NCBI GenBank assembly: GCA_030620095.1
Contig: JAUTXW010004705.1
Location: 216,001-280,000, forward strand
Reading direction: 5' to 3'
Length of the DNA stretch: 64,000 bases
DNA from: Kuschelorhynchus macadamiae
Lineage: Eukaryota; Arthropoda; Insecta; Coleoptera; Curculionidae
The translations under genes were made by a program, and so were the position numbers. The notes under the pieces were generated by a model. That model had not been told where the DNA came from, searched no databases, and saw only the letters and a program-made list of their open reading frames with translations. Positions 51,116 through 63,200 of the stretch are shown piece after piece. Every line of letters begins with the position of its first letter. The first letter of the stretch is position 1.

Positions 51116-54106
51116 TTTAAAAATTCATAAATTGGAATGAGACAATACTTCTTAATAAGTTTTTGTAGCAAACAAACCATTATTATGTGCTTCAAACACT
51201 AAACAGTCTTGAAATTTCAAAAGTTTTAATCTTTTTACTTCAAACATACGTGACCTACTTTGAAGTACGTTCAAAAATGGCTAAATACATCAAGTCTAAT
51301 GAAATAACATACAAATTCCATAATACCAATGAAATACGAAGACCCTTATGTAAACTAGACTTTAGTACCCCCTGGTGATTGCCATAATTCTGCAGTGGCC
51401 AGTGTATTAGAAAGAGAAGTAAACAATCGTTCTGTATAATCATTGAGCAGTGGCCATGCCCTCTCCTAGAGCTAATAGCCCAAGCAAAATGTTTGAAAGT
51501 AAAATTTATTTTACAAGGCATTACCATGATTATATAAGTGTGATTTTTTTGTTTAGTGGCCAACTGTAAATACTTGCCCCTCCAGGAAGTATGCCAGTGT
51601 CGTTTAGTAATGCCTTTTATATAATATTATTTTTCTTAACTAGAATACTCTAACTACCCATTTTGAGACTTCATAGGGATTATTTATAATTTGATTTTCA
51701 TCCTTATAAAAAGTAATAAAAAAGTTGTTGCGATTTTATTGTTCATTATTTACTTATTGGGTATAAACTATTATAAGTACTTATTAGGTATAAACTTCCT
51801 ATGATATTTATTTATTTAAAATGCTTCAGACTTTTTATATTTTCTAAATAATCTGAAGTAACTGCTTATACCTACCTCAATAACGTTAATCATTAAGAAT
51901 AAGAATAAGCATTTTGGTTAGTTCATTGGAGTCACATGACTAAAAGAAAGTAATAAAATGGTAAGTTATACTAAAAATAAAAAGGTAAAAACTAAATTTT
52001 GTTACTTGAACCCACCTTAATACTCTGTTGCCCTACTCGTCTCAAAATTTGGCAGGGTGTTTTAATTAAATATTGTATTAAAGAAACTTGATTATCATTA
52101 TTGGTCATATTGTTTGTTAAAGTTAATCTACTCTTGTAACTTAAAAAAAGAAAAAATATATATTTTCAGCTTTTCTATTGAAATATGTATTTTTTGTGTG
52201 ATCAATGTAATTTTAAATGTAGTTATGTGGAAGTTATCATAACATCGGTAATAGTTTTCAGGCTTATTTTAAAGAAAAATGTGATAATCTTTTAAGAGGT
52301 AAAAAGCTGAAAATGTATAATTGGAATAATTCGGTCCGTGAAAGTAGAGTCACTACCATCTAGTGGAGAAGTTTGTCAACGAATGGGAACATATAAATAC
52401 AGTTTCCTGTTTATAAAAAGCCGCTGTTGGTTTTCAAACCAGCAGATAGAACGCTCGAAACACAATGGAACTCTAAACGTATAACGTAAAAACTAACCTA
52501 CAAGAAGGAAACTTAAAAATGAAGTATACATTTTTTGGTACAAAAGTGAGTGATAATTTGATGATAATCGTTTATAACCAAGAAAAGTATAGCAATATAC
52601 CAGAAAATACATAAAGAAAAATAATTTTGACGGAAATGAATGACGTAATTTGCATTGTGTTTCGTGCTTGTTAATGAAGTGAGCCACTGTCACAGATTGG
52701 TTTGAAATTTAATCGCTACTGTAACTTTCCAACCCATTCATTGCTCCGAGATTTTCTAATTTGGGTGTTCCCTTGAAAATAAGACTCTCAGAGTCCTAGA
52801 CAAAGAAAGAGAGCTCAGAGAACTTTGAGATTGCTATCGTTTGCTCCGAATCCTGAAGACAGATCAAATAGAGAGTATTGTCAAATTTGTCAATAAAAAT
52901 TAACATATTTCAAAAAGTACTCGAAGAGTTTTATAAATTGTGTCCTCTTTATCGTCGGATGATGTAGAAATGTAATAATCAGGAGGAATAAGCAAAAATG
53001 CTCTGAACTACCGAAAGTGGCAGATTTTATAGGTGATGTTATTGAAAAGTAAGATCTCTTTCAAATATTTTATAACGTGTTGCGATAAACATGTTTTATC
53101 TATATCTAATAAAAAATTGGTACTCTGAATTCGTTTTTTTCATCAAAAATATTATTCTGACGAATGTCAAATAATGAGTAAAAGACAGGTGAGTCCGTAA
53201 AACTGCATATTCCATTGCTTGGAATTTTTACTTAATCATAAAGAGAGTGTTTGAAGTCACAAGATGAATCCGGAGCAATCTTTGAGTGCTTAAGAAAACG
53301 AATAGAAAATGCCAATTGTATGTCAGTTTTATTTCTCGCGGACTGGTTCATCGAACTTTCGTTAATCGTTCACCGTTTTTTCAAAACGATGTTTTCACGG
53401 TTAACCGTGAGAATCTTGACCGATTAACCGTAACTTTCTACAGCCCTATTATCAGTTAAGATAGATGTACAGTCACTTCGAAGTCCAAGTTAACATTGAC
53501 ATTTTGTAAAAGTGCATTTACAGTGGAAACGATGTTTCTGAACAGCTGATCGAATTTTGTATTTAATTTTATTGTTTTTAGATGTTAAGGTAAAATACAC
53601 TGAATTGGAGCAAGAAGATTTTTAAGTCATTTTTTCTACTCCCTTTGGTGCTGGTTTTAAGAGTTTATATTTAACTTAGCGTTGACTATGCGTTCAGAAT
53701 TAGTCCAAAAATATTTGATTAAAGGTTTTTTTCATTATAGCGAAAAAAAACCATTTATATTCTTTAAATAGTTCGAAATTTGTCAAATGCAATGCTTGGC
53801 AAATACCAGCACACTGTTGCCATTTGCCAAGCTAGCCAATTTCATAACAAATTCGAGCTGAATTGAATGTAAATGTACCTTTATAGTTCGTTAGTTTTGA
53901 TCCCGTCCGATGTGACCCTGGCCATGGAGCCTAAAATCATGTGCATATGTCATGTGTTGAAGCCAATGGTTCAAGAGCCTCAAAGAAGTTTTTTTTTTTA
54001 AGTTATTTTTACATTTTTTGATTTTGTTTTGTGTGAATGATTCGGATTCGAACTATTCCAATTTTGAGTGTCTCGTCTAATTCGAGTTTATTTTCATGTG
54101 ATAAGA
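51116..54106. other. AT-rich non-coding DNA upstream of the MADF gene
   Basis: No gene seen. About 52485-52690 resembles non-coding sequence of the mariner-type element at 33280-33480 (shared CTAACCTACAA, GGTACAAAA, TGATAAT, ATCGTTTATAACC boxes), so it is a solo fragment of that family. The last few hundred bases should hold the MADF gene promoter. Confidence 0.5.
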
Positions 54107-55290
54107 ATGGATATCGAGGAACCCGGTTTTGCCGGTAAGAGTAATGTTAAGTTTATTTTTCAATGTGATTTTGTTTGTTGGATATTTTAGTAGAAACTCA
54201 AATTCAAGCTGAGGCAGAACTGGTTGATCTTTTAATAGAAACAATCCAGAATTTTGAATTTACTTTTAATGTATCCCATAAAGACTACAAAAATACAAAG
54301 AAAAAAGAATTAGCATGGTCCAAAATAGCAAGGACCTTAGGTGCCAGTGGTAAGTTTAAGAGATTTAATAACTTACAATGAGCTATTTTATTTTCATTTT
54401 ACAGTGTTGTAGTTATTTACAATTGTTATCTCTCTTTTAGTAAGTGATTGTATGAGAATATGGAGAAATCTTCGGGACAGATTTGTTAAAGAACAAAAAA
54501 AAAAGACAGTCTGGTGTAGAGACGACCTGGCCACATTTTAATTCAATGCTATTCTACAGCCAGTACACAAAAAGGAAAAAGTATGTTTGCCAAAATTAAA
54601 AGTAAAAAAAGAATAGATGTATAATTTATTAAAATGCAAAACTATGTAGCACAAACATCAAGCATTTTCCCTTAAATTTCAAAATTAATGCGTTAATTTA
54701 ATTTAATAAATCTTTTATTCAGAATAATTATTATTTTTTATATTGAATACTTTTTGTACTATATGGCCAACAAATGGGTCTCTTGCTCCTGATTAAAAAT
54801 ATATTAACTTAAATATTAAGTTCGACACCCAAGAAATTTGAGAAAAAAATCACATTGATTCTACTGTGTATAGTAGAATGTTTTCTTTTCTCCCATTTAA
54901 CACATAATAGCACTGTTTTTACCAAATTTCCTGTATGTAAGATAAAGGTATAAAATTTAATATATTTATACTTAGTAAGAAGAAACCCATTTGATAAGGA
55001 TATATCTAGTGAGATTATCATATACAGAGAAACCACATCAAATAATGAGTTGGGAACAAAAAAAATCACAGTGTCTTTAAGTTGAAGTAATCTATACTTT
55101 TTAACTGCAAGCTTTTTATGTTTATTTATCATGTTTTTTTTTTATAGAAGGTACATTAGACCTCGAATGAAAAGGTTGGTTTATCCACCTCGCCCAAGTA
55201 TATCAAAAGCATGGTCTACAATAATTAAGGATGAACCTATCACAGACCCTCTGGCTCATTCAGAGGAGAGGAATCCAGAAGCAGTGAAAG
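54107..55290 (+). CDS. MADF-domain protein (partial, one-base frame break)
   Basis: MADF domains are Myb/SANT-like DNA-binding modules of insect transcription regulators. Four exons with GT..AG ends: 54107-54134 (MDIEEPGFA), 54191-54349, 54441-54580 and 55148-55290, all phase-compatible. The domain reads AELVDLLIETIQNFEFTFNV, SHKDYKNTKKKELAWSKIAR and VSDCMRIWRNLRDRFVKE, matching L..V....P.L.D..H..YKD...K...W..IA...G and C...WRNLRDRF. A run of ten A's at 54495-54504 throws the frame into a stop; with nine, it continues as RQSGVETTWPHFNSML...YIRPRMKRLVYPPRP and on through exon 4. The last donor (55291) points to more exons that I did not find; LINE debris follows. No BESS motif is visible. Confidence 0.75.
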
Positions 55291-55559
55291 GTTAGTTCAT
55301 AGTATTTTTTTTAAATAACAAAAATCTATTGGTTAAGTGTTTGAAATAGACCTTGCATTGATTTAGATAGATTAGATAAAAGTTATAGGATATAGATTCG
55401 GTAAGGTTTGTGTTTGTCTGTGAAATAAATACTACATTTATTTTGGTTCCTTTCCCGAAATTTGGAAGTATTCTACACTCAGGTCAATATTTAAATTCAG
55501 TGATAAATATGACATGAAAAACTACAAAGGCGTTTCTTTGCTTTCACACAAACCAAAGT

Positions 55560-55860
55560 TGTTCTAGACAATTATCACTGATGAAAGTTTTGAATCACTT
55601 TATCAACATGATATCTTGGGGGCCGGCGTGCTTTTTATTGAGAAAAATAACTGCCAAGAGAACTGGGCAATTTAGAAATTCTTTTGTGTATGGTGCTAAA
55701 AAATTGTTTAACCATCTTCCTGATGACCCTAAAAAGAGTCATGCTTTATTAAATTTAAGAAAACAGAAAGGTTATTAGTTCAGAAGGCATATTACAGCCT
55801 TGACGAATATTATGCTGAGAGATTGGACTAGGTCTAAAGTATATTGTTATAAATATGTAT
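55560..55860 (+). pseudogene. LINE ORF2 C-terminal fragment
   Basis: RRTGQFRNSFVYGAKKLFNH-like text (here AKRTGQFRNSFVYGAKKLFN) with LPDDPKKSHALLNLRKQKGY and then, past a stop, AYYSLDEYYAERLD resembles the very end of non-LTR reverse transcriptases. It shares the AYYSL ending with the remnant at 23880-25028. Confidence 0.6.
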
Positions 55861-56079
55861 GTATGTTACTTGAATTTTAAATTGTAATTGTATGTATGCC
55901 TATGTATATGCAATATTGTTTATATAGTTTTTTAATATATTTTTAAACAAATTCCTGTACAAATGTAATCTTTCTCTAATGTTAAGTATTTTTCATTTTT
56001 CTTTTAGCCTAACTTTTGACTTTGAATATTTCAAAATTACCTAATAGATTATTATTCACAGCTTCTTACCGGCTTCTCG

Positions 56080-56330
56080 TAGTAAAATTAAGCAAATGGG
56101 CTTTTCTGGAAATTACATTGATTGGATTAAGTCATATTTATTTAATCAGCGTCAGCAGGTCAGCTTGAGTGGTTCAGTATCCAATCAACTTGGTTGTAAC
56201 ATCTGGTGTCCCTCATATATCAGTCCAATTCTCTTACTTTTTATAAATGACAATATCTTGTTTTAAAGTACTTTAATGTTTTTTTATATGCAGATGACTT
56301 AAAATTATTTTCACCAGTTTTAATTCAATA
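56080..56330 (+). pseudogene. LINE reverse-transcriptase fragment
   Basis: KQMGFSGNYIDWIKSYLFNQ, RQQVSLSGSVSNQLG, TSGVP and, after indels, a YADDLK-like end (ICR*LK) represent the palm of a non-LTR reverse transcriptase. Separate from the C-terminal piece just upstream, whose order is reversed relative to a normal ORF2, so these are two insertions. Confidence 0.6.
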
Positions 56331-56439
56331 CAAAACATGCTTTATAATTAAGGATATAAACTAAATAAAAAAAAATTAATAATGAATATACAAGGTTGAA
56401 AAAGTGAATTATCATAACCTTTAGAGACAAAACAGTGTA

Positions 56440-58600
56440 CAGGGTGTTCCAGCGCGGACTGAACAGGGATCTATTTTCGACCTTCCTTGTATCTTGGAAA
56501 AATTCAAAATAGCCAATCGATATATTTTTTCTTGTAGAATCCAAAAATATCATCGAAAAAATATTTGAACCAGAAACAAAAGAGTTACGCTATGCATCTG
56601 GTGTTTTTTAAATGGAATGTATCGTTTTTTATACGATTTTTGGAAAGAGTGATTTTTTTTATGTCCGTTCTGATTAAAAGATTTGATTTTGCAATAGCTG
56701 TTTATATTACAATTTAATGTTTTACAAACTAAAATTTTAGCTTCACCTGTTTAAAATATACGATAGGTTGGTATAGGTGATCAAGGTAAAATGACCTTTG
56801 AATGCTTTCTCAATAAAAATTGACATTATTTTAATTATTGTCGAAGTCTTCACCTAAAATACTCTTTGGACGAGAGACTACAGATTGTTATGCTATTTTA
56901 CAAGTGCCAAGAAAATGCAAGAGAAGCAAGAAGAAGATTTATTGCAAATTTTCATAGAAATATATCCATCAATACAATTCTAAGGATAAAAAACCTATTT
57001 GAGGAAAATAAAACTTTACATGATAGAATAAGAAATATACAAAGAAGAAGAAATTGAGACCAGGCCATTATAAATTATTTTCAAGTTAATCCAACCAAAT
57101 CTATTTCGGATGCAGTTCGGGAAGTTCAGTACGGTGGCGGTGTAAGGCGTAGAAGAGTTACCCGAGGGACTGTTCACAGGACTCTGAAAATTCATAAATT
57201 TAGGCCTTTTCGTATCCTTCCACTTCAGCACCTAACACCGGCACAAAAAGAACTTCGCTTCCAATTTGTTTCTCAAATGGTAATTCGGCAAGAAAACGAA
57301 GACCCTGATTTATTCAAAAATATTGTGTGGACCGACGAAGCTACTTTCACAACATCGGGAGTATTCAACAGACATAATAGTCACCACTGGGCCGTTGAAA
57401 ATCCAAAAAAGTTCCAGACTATTAAATTTCAAGGGAGGAATTCTATTCATGTTTGGTGTGGGATAAAAAACAATAAAATTTTGGGACCAATATTTTTTAA
57501 CGGGACTTTAAATGGGCACAGATATGAGTTTTTAGAAAACAAAATTGAAAATTTTTTGGAAGACTTACCATTGGCAGAATATCAGAATTTAATTTGGCAA
57601 CATGATGGGGCGCCTCCTCATGCCGTGCATGATGTGGTTCAATTTTTAAATCGGCGCCATAACGAATGGATAGGGCGAAATGGAACATATGCTTGGCCGC
57701 CCAATAGCCCCGACCTCTTAGTTTTGGATACATTTCTTTGGGGCCATTTGAAGAACATCGTATACAGACAACGAAACGAAAATATTCAAGAGATCATGGG
57801 AAAAATTGTCGATGAAATAAACCGCCTTAACCAGGAAAATCATATTGTAACAGCAAGTTTAGAAAGGCTACAAAGGGGTTATCAATGTTGTTTTTCGAGA
57901 AAAACGGCGGTCACATTGAAAACTTATGTTATTAGTAGTTTTATTTTATTATTTAATAATTATTTTTTATTGAATTTCTTTTTCTATCATGTAAAGTTTT
58001 ATTTTCCTCAAATAGGTTTTTTATCCTTAGAATTGTATTGATGGATATATTTCTATGAAAATTTGCAATAAATCTTCTTCTTGCTTCTCTTGCATTTTCT
58101 TGGCACTTGTAAAATAGCATAACAATCTGTAGTCTCTCGTCCAAAGAGTATTTCATTTCGATCTGAGTCAAATATATATTTTTTGGGTGAAGACTTCGAC
58201 AATAATTAAAATAATGTCAATTTTTATTGACAAAGCATTTAAACGTCATTTTACCTTGATCACCTATACCAACCTATCGTATATTTTAAATAGGTGAAGC
58301 TAAAATTTTAGTTTGTAAAACATTAAAATGTAATATAAACAGCTATCGCAAAATCAAATCTTTTAATCAGAACGGACATAAAAAAAATCACTCTTTCCAA
58401 AAATCGTATAAAAAACGATACATTCCATTTAAAAAACACCTGATGCATAGCGTAACTCTTTTGTTTCTGGTTCAAATATTTTTTCGATGACATTTTTGGA
58501 TTCTACAAGAAAAAATACATTGATTGGCTATTTTGAATTTTTCCAAAATACAAGGAAGGTCGAAAATAGGTCCCTGTTCAGTCCTCGCTGGAACACCCTG
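56440..58600 (+). mobile_element. Mariner/IS630-type element with ~0.6-kb inverted repeats
   Basis: Ends start CAGGGTGTTCCAGCGCGGAC (left) and CAGGGTGTTCCAGCGAGGAC (right, minus strand), flanked by TA at 56438-56439 and 58601-58602. Inverted homology extends about 590-620 bp, 56440 to about 57027 against about 57982-58600, which includes the first codons of the transposase. The arms differ by few substitutions and by a 33-bp deletion in the left arm. Confidence 0.85.
56866..57918 (+). pseudogene. Mariner/IS630-type DDE transposase, one stop and no ATG
   Basis: One frame runs across the whole protein, broken only by TGA at 57055-57057. The N-terminal helix-turn-helix reads LDERLQIVMLFYKCQENARE and RRRFIANFHRNISINTILRI. 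The catalytic residues are in IVWTDEATFTTSGVFNRHN, NLIWQHDGAPPHAVHD, and AWPPNSPDLLVLDTFLWGHL, with about 35 residues between second and third acidic positions. The right inverted arm carries an antisense copy of the start with an ATG (MTQIEMKYSLDERLQ, 58171 down to about 57982) that the left arm lost in a deletion at about 56855. The frame's last residues, after 57918, read into the right arm. Near-intact but probably inactive. Confidence 0.85.
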
Positions 58601-58602
58601 TA

Positions 58603-59207
58603 CCTACAAGAGTCAAATTGGATGGGAAAGTAAAAAAATATTAGTCAAAAAAGCAAAAAAAATCAGATCATAATAAGTATAACATATAAAAAGTACAAAT
58701 CATTTATATAAAAATAAAAAACATACAAAATAGAAATTTACACATTTTAAAATTATATAAAAAAGAGAATCAGTTATATAAAATAATAAACAACATAAAA
58801 ATAAAATAATAAAGATAATGCCCAATATTAAAAGGTATCAAGGTAGAAATCCCCCGTCTCATAATATGCTTTTTCAGTTCACAATTTTTTAATAAAATTC
58901 TTGAAGGACTTTAAAGTAGCACAACTCTTTAAAGCGGCAGGTGGTTAAACATTTTCCTGTTCTCATAAATGAGAGATTTTTTTATGCTTGTTGTAAGTAG
59001 AGATCATGAGAATGACCGTGTGTAGGCATTCTATCTATGTTTATAAACCATGCAGACAGTTTCCGAAATAAACAATGAAGTTAAAATTAATAGTTTTTTG
59101 ATTTTAATAGTGGGGCGCTGCATGCTTCTCTACTATTAACTTTACAAATATATCTCGCTGTTCGTTTTTTAAAGAACAAATGTGAGTTTAGCAGGTAATT
59201 ACTAGAA
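58603..59207. other. AT-rich non-coding DNA
   Basis: A-rich stretches, no gene. Probably LINE 3' or internal debris. Confidence 0.4.
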
Positions 59208-59486
59208 TTGCCACCATTGACAGACTTGTCGAATCGCACCAATTACCTGCATCTTAACATTACCAGATGTAAATTGCTCTGTTTGTACCTTATGAATAAG
59301 TTTAGATTGTTAGATTTTATCAATGCACATACTAAGCATGTCACTGATACTAAAGCAATTGCTTGTCTCTATAACTCTTTGGTTCATACTGTTTTAGAGT
59401 ACTGCTCTACTATATGGAGCCTTTCATGTCAGCACCATACTGACAAAATCGAGAAAGTTCAAAATAAATTTGCAAAATATTTTTAA
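59208..59486 (+). pseudogene. LINE reverse-transcriptase fragment
   Basis: KLLCLYLMNKFRLLDFINAH, IACLYNSLVHTVLEYCSTIW and DKIEKVQNKFAKYF match the thumb region of non-LTR reverse transcriptases (LY..LV...LEY.S..W......I..VQ..F). The catalytic palm is absent; truncated at both sides. Confidence 0.65.
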
Positions 59487-59929
59487 ATTTAATTTTCCAT
59501 CAAGATCTGCCTTATAATACAAGGGTTTTTGTTGCGGCCTACAAACCCAGGACTTTCAGAAAAAAAGGCACTTATGGTTTTCTAGCACAAATTAGTAAAA
59601 TACTGCTGCTCGTTTTTAGTTCCTAATAGGAGACCAAGACTGTCACAGCTGTTTTTTTGAAAGGTATCACTGTACAAATTATGGGTTTAGTACTTACGCT
59701 AATAAGACATAGATGACACTAACCATTCATGAATAGTAAAAAATACTGCGCCAATGATCCTAAACCTCTGGCCCCACCTCAATAGAATTTATCAATGAAA
59801 AAGAGAGTGACTGGCCCAAAACAGCCATGTAGAACACAGTGGAATCTAGGGAGTCATACATTAAGAGATCTCAAATTAAGTATTGCAAAATATGAAACCA
59901 TCATCATGGACTTCTGTTGTGATTTTGCC

Positions 59930-60694
59930 ATTCAAGGTATGTGCAAAATTAAAAATTGGTTAGACACATTTAAGCTAACTTTAAATACCTCAAAGACGAA
60001 TTACATAGCCTTTTCTATCACAGCAGCCAATCGTCCACACTTCCGCAGCATTCATATTGACAACTTTGATGGTGATATTCTAGAGGTTGAATATACAAAA
60101 TACTTGGGTGTAATTATTGACCGTAATATCATATGGGATCATCATGTACTTAGAATTACAAAAAATATAAAGAAACTAGTGTACAAATTTTATGTTTTGA
60201 GGGAGATATTAAGTAAAAAGTTGTTGTTATGTGTGTATAAAGTCCTTATTGAATCTTTAATTCAATATGGTATAGTGGTGTGGGGTGGTCTATATCAAAA
60301 TTCCTTAAACCCTTTAAATGTAGTTCAAAATAACATTCTTAAGATTATATTTCGAAAAAATAGGCGATATACCACCAGACTTTTATATTCAGAGGACATA
60401 TTGGATGTGAGAGGATTATATTGTCTGACAACATGCTCATTTATTAAAAAATCTACTAAATTTAAACAAACTATAAACAATATCTATGAAACCAGGTCTA
60501 AGGTCAGTGAACAATTGGAGATGCCAATGAACATTACATCAAAAAAATTGAGATACTTCTCTTATTTAGGTCCCAAAATGTATAACTTGCTTCCCCTAGG
60601 ATTGAGATCCCTGCCAAGACTGAAAAAGTTCAATAATAGTTGTAGGATTTTTATTTTTAAATATTTACATACATTTAAAGCTCTATTTCAATAG
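59930..60694 (+). pseudogene. 5'-truncated LINE ORF2 C-terminal region, uninterrupted
   Basis: From MCKIKNWLDTFKLTLNTSKT on, the frame is open for about 255 codons: YTKYLGVIIDRNIIWDHHVL, KLLLCVYKVLIESLIQYGIV, VVQNNILKIIFRKNRRYTTR, then YLGPKMYNLLPLGLRSLPRL. These are the motifs after the YxDD palm. The frame is open upstream to 59795 but that text does not look like LINE. Sequence after the stop probably includes the 3' UTR. Confidence 0.75.
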
Positions 60695-60764
60695 GATAAC
60701 ATCTATATTTATAAAGGTTTGCTAAAATAAGAAATTATATTTGTTGTTGATGTAATTTTTAAAT

Positions 60765-62787
60765 TTGCTGCTTGACAAAAATGATATCGATGAGGCAGTT
60801 AATGGGTTTTATAATATAATATACCAGGGTATTTCACAATTTGTACCCATTAAAAAATTTAAGAGCTCCAATTTTCCAACGTGGTTTTCCCCTCGTCTCA
60901 GACGACTTATAGTTGAGAAAAAAATTATGCATAAACGCTATAAGAATTCAAATTTGCCTGCTGACTATGTGCTGTTTTCGCGGCTTAGAGAGGAGTGTGG
61001 GGCTCTGGAACAAGAGTGTTATCAATCTTACGTGCACAGAATGGAATCAAATTTAATTAATAACCCAAATGAATTTTGGAAACATGTTAATAATTTTAAA
61101 CAATCAAACGGATATCCAAACTGTATGCACTTTGATTACAGAGCAAGCAATAAAGGTGAAGAAACGGCAAATTTATTTGCCGATTATTTCTCAACCGTGT
61201 ATACAGATGCCTCTTATGAAATACCTGAATACTATCCTACCCTTTCTCAGGTACTTAATTTAAATAAAGTAAAGATAGATTTAATTGACATATTTCATAA
61301 AATAATATCATCTAATCTGAAAACATCCTCTGGTCCCGATGGGGTACCCCCTATCTTGTTAAATAAATGTGTCTGCACATTAAGTAAACCACTACACTTT
61401 CTTTTTAATCTTTCGCTGAATTCTGGAGTATTTCCTGAATTCTGGAAGCATTCATACATTACTCCTATTTTTAAATCTGGTAATCGCAGCGACGTTACAA
61501 ATTACAGAGGCATCTGTATCCAGTCAACCATTCCAAAGTTGTTTGATTCATTGGTGTCTTCTTCGCTGTCTTGGCGCTGTAAAGGCGTAGTTATGGATGA
61601 ACAATTTGGTTTTCAGCCTGCTCGGTCTACCCTAGCTAATCTATTAACTTATGTGAACTACTTGCTGAACGCTTTCGAGAGGGGATATCAAGTTGATGTT
61701 ATTTATACCGATTTCTCGAAGGCGTTCGATAGGGTGAATCATGGTCTATTACTGGCTAAACTTAAGGCACTAGGGCTAGGTGATCATATTCTTAGATGGC
61801 TAAGTAGTTTTTTAACTGGGCGGACGCAAAGTATTAGAATTAATAATTTTATATCAAATCAAATTTTAGTACCGTCAGGCGTCCCGCAAGGCTCCCATTG
61901 TGGACCCATATTATTTATTTTGTTTGTTAACGATTTAAGATTCTTTTTACCACATAGTTCTTTTCTTATGTATGCTGACGACCTTAAAATATTTAAATAC
62001 ACATCTACTTCTCTGGATTGCCAATGTTTGCAGTCAGAGGTGACCTTATTTGTTCACTGGTCAAATTTAAATGGTTTAAGTTTAAATACAAGTAAATGTT
62101 CATGCATTACCTTCTCAAAATCACGTAATTCTATTCAATTTGATTACATCATAAATGGCACTACACTTGAAAGAGTTCTTGAGGTTAAAGACCTTGGTGT
62201 CTTGTTTGATTGTAGATTAACTTTTAATGGCCATATCATGAGTGTGATACAGCGAGCATCTAGGTCTTTGGGTTATATTTCTAGATTTAGTACTGATTTC
62301 TCATGTCATGTCATGAAATTATTGTATGGTTCGTACGTAAGATCGATTCTGGAATATGCAAGTCCGGTGTGGTCTCCTTTTTATGAGATTCATATCAATC
62401 AAATAGAAAATGTTCAAAAAAATTTTTTACGAATATGTAGTTTTACCCCAAGGAATACCCCAAATTGATAATCATTCAAATTACAACCGTGTTCTTAGTA
62501 TTTTGGGTATGAGTTCACTTCAGGGCAGGAGGTTGCAGGCCGATATGTGTTTTTTGTTCAAATTAATTAATGGGCATGTTGACTGTTCTTATTTACTAAG
62601 TAAAATATCTTTACATGCCCTACATCGAACCCGTTCCAATTTTTTATTTTACCCAGAAAACGTCACCCGAAATTATGGCTTGCATAGCCCAATTAATAGA
62701 ATGCAACGTAATTTTAATAAGTATAATCTGCCAATCCATGGCTCAGTTAGTACCTTTAAAAGTGCCGTGAGACGTCTGACATCATAG
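60765..62787 (+). pseudogene. LINE ORF2: reverse transcriptase, endonuclease part missing, one frameshift
   Basis: The best LINE in the window. Reverse-transcriptase motifs in order: SGPDGVPPILLNKCV near residue 190, YITPIFKSGNRSDVTNYRGI, FGFQPARSTLANLL, DVIYTDFSKAFDRVNHGLLL (first Asp), VPSGVPQGSHCGPILFILFV, MYADDLKIF (YADD), EVKDLGVLFDCRLTFNGHI, and YVRSILEYASPVWSPF. A frameshift near 62460 moves the reading to LSILGMSSLQGRRLQADMCF, ending SVSTFKSAVRRLTS at 62787. The apurinic endonuclease normally upstream is absent: 5' truncation. It looks Jockey/CR1-like; the clade is not certain. Confidence 0.9.
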
Positions 62788-62809
62788 ACGTAGAGATTAT
62801 TATATTCTT

Positions 62810-63200
62810 AACTAGCTGACCCGGCAAACGTTGTTTTGCCATACACAATAGGAAATGTTTTTAAAAGTATCTGACACTATAAGTGTGTGGGAATTTGAAA
62901 GAGTAATGAAGCGTTGTAGACAATTGAAGCATACTTTATTTAAGTTAATATAGTAATCTTTATTAAAATACCAAATATATTAAATTACAGATTTTGATAG
63001 CTTGACACTACTACTAATTATTATGGCATTTAAAAAATAAACAAAGATTATTCTCTCAGCGCAATGGAGTGTACAATATTTTTGGTCAGTCGGTCTATTA
63101 CGGTTCATGAGATATAGCCTGGTGACAGACGGACGGACAGCAGACTCTTAGTAATAGGGTTCCCGTTTTTACCCTTTGGGTACGGAACCCTAAAAACCGC
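62810..63200. repeat. Common insect interspersed repeat
   Basis: Begins CTAGCTGACCCGGCAAACGT and contains, near 63125-63195, ACGGACGGACAGCAGACTC then TTTACCCTTTGGGTACGGAA. Both strings are, to my knowledge, widespread in insect genomes as parts of retroelement-related repeats. It starts about 20 bp after the LINE ORF ends, so it may replace that LINE's 3' end. Confidence 0.55.
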
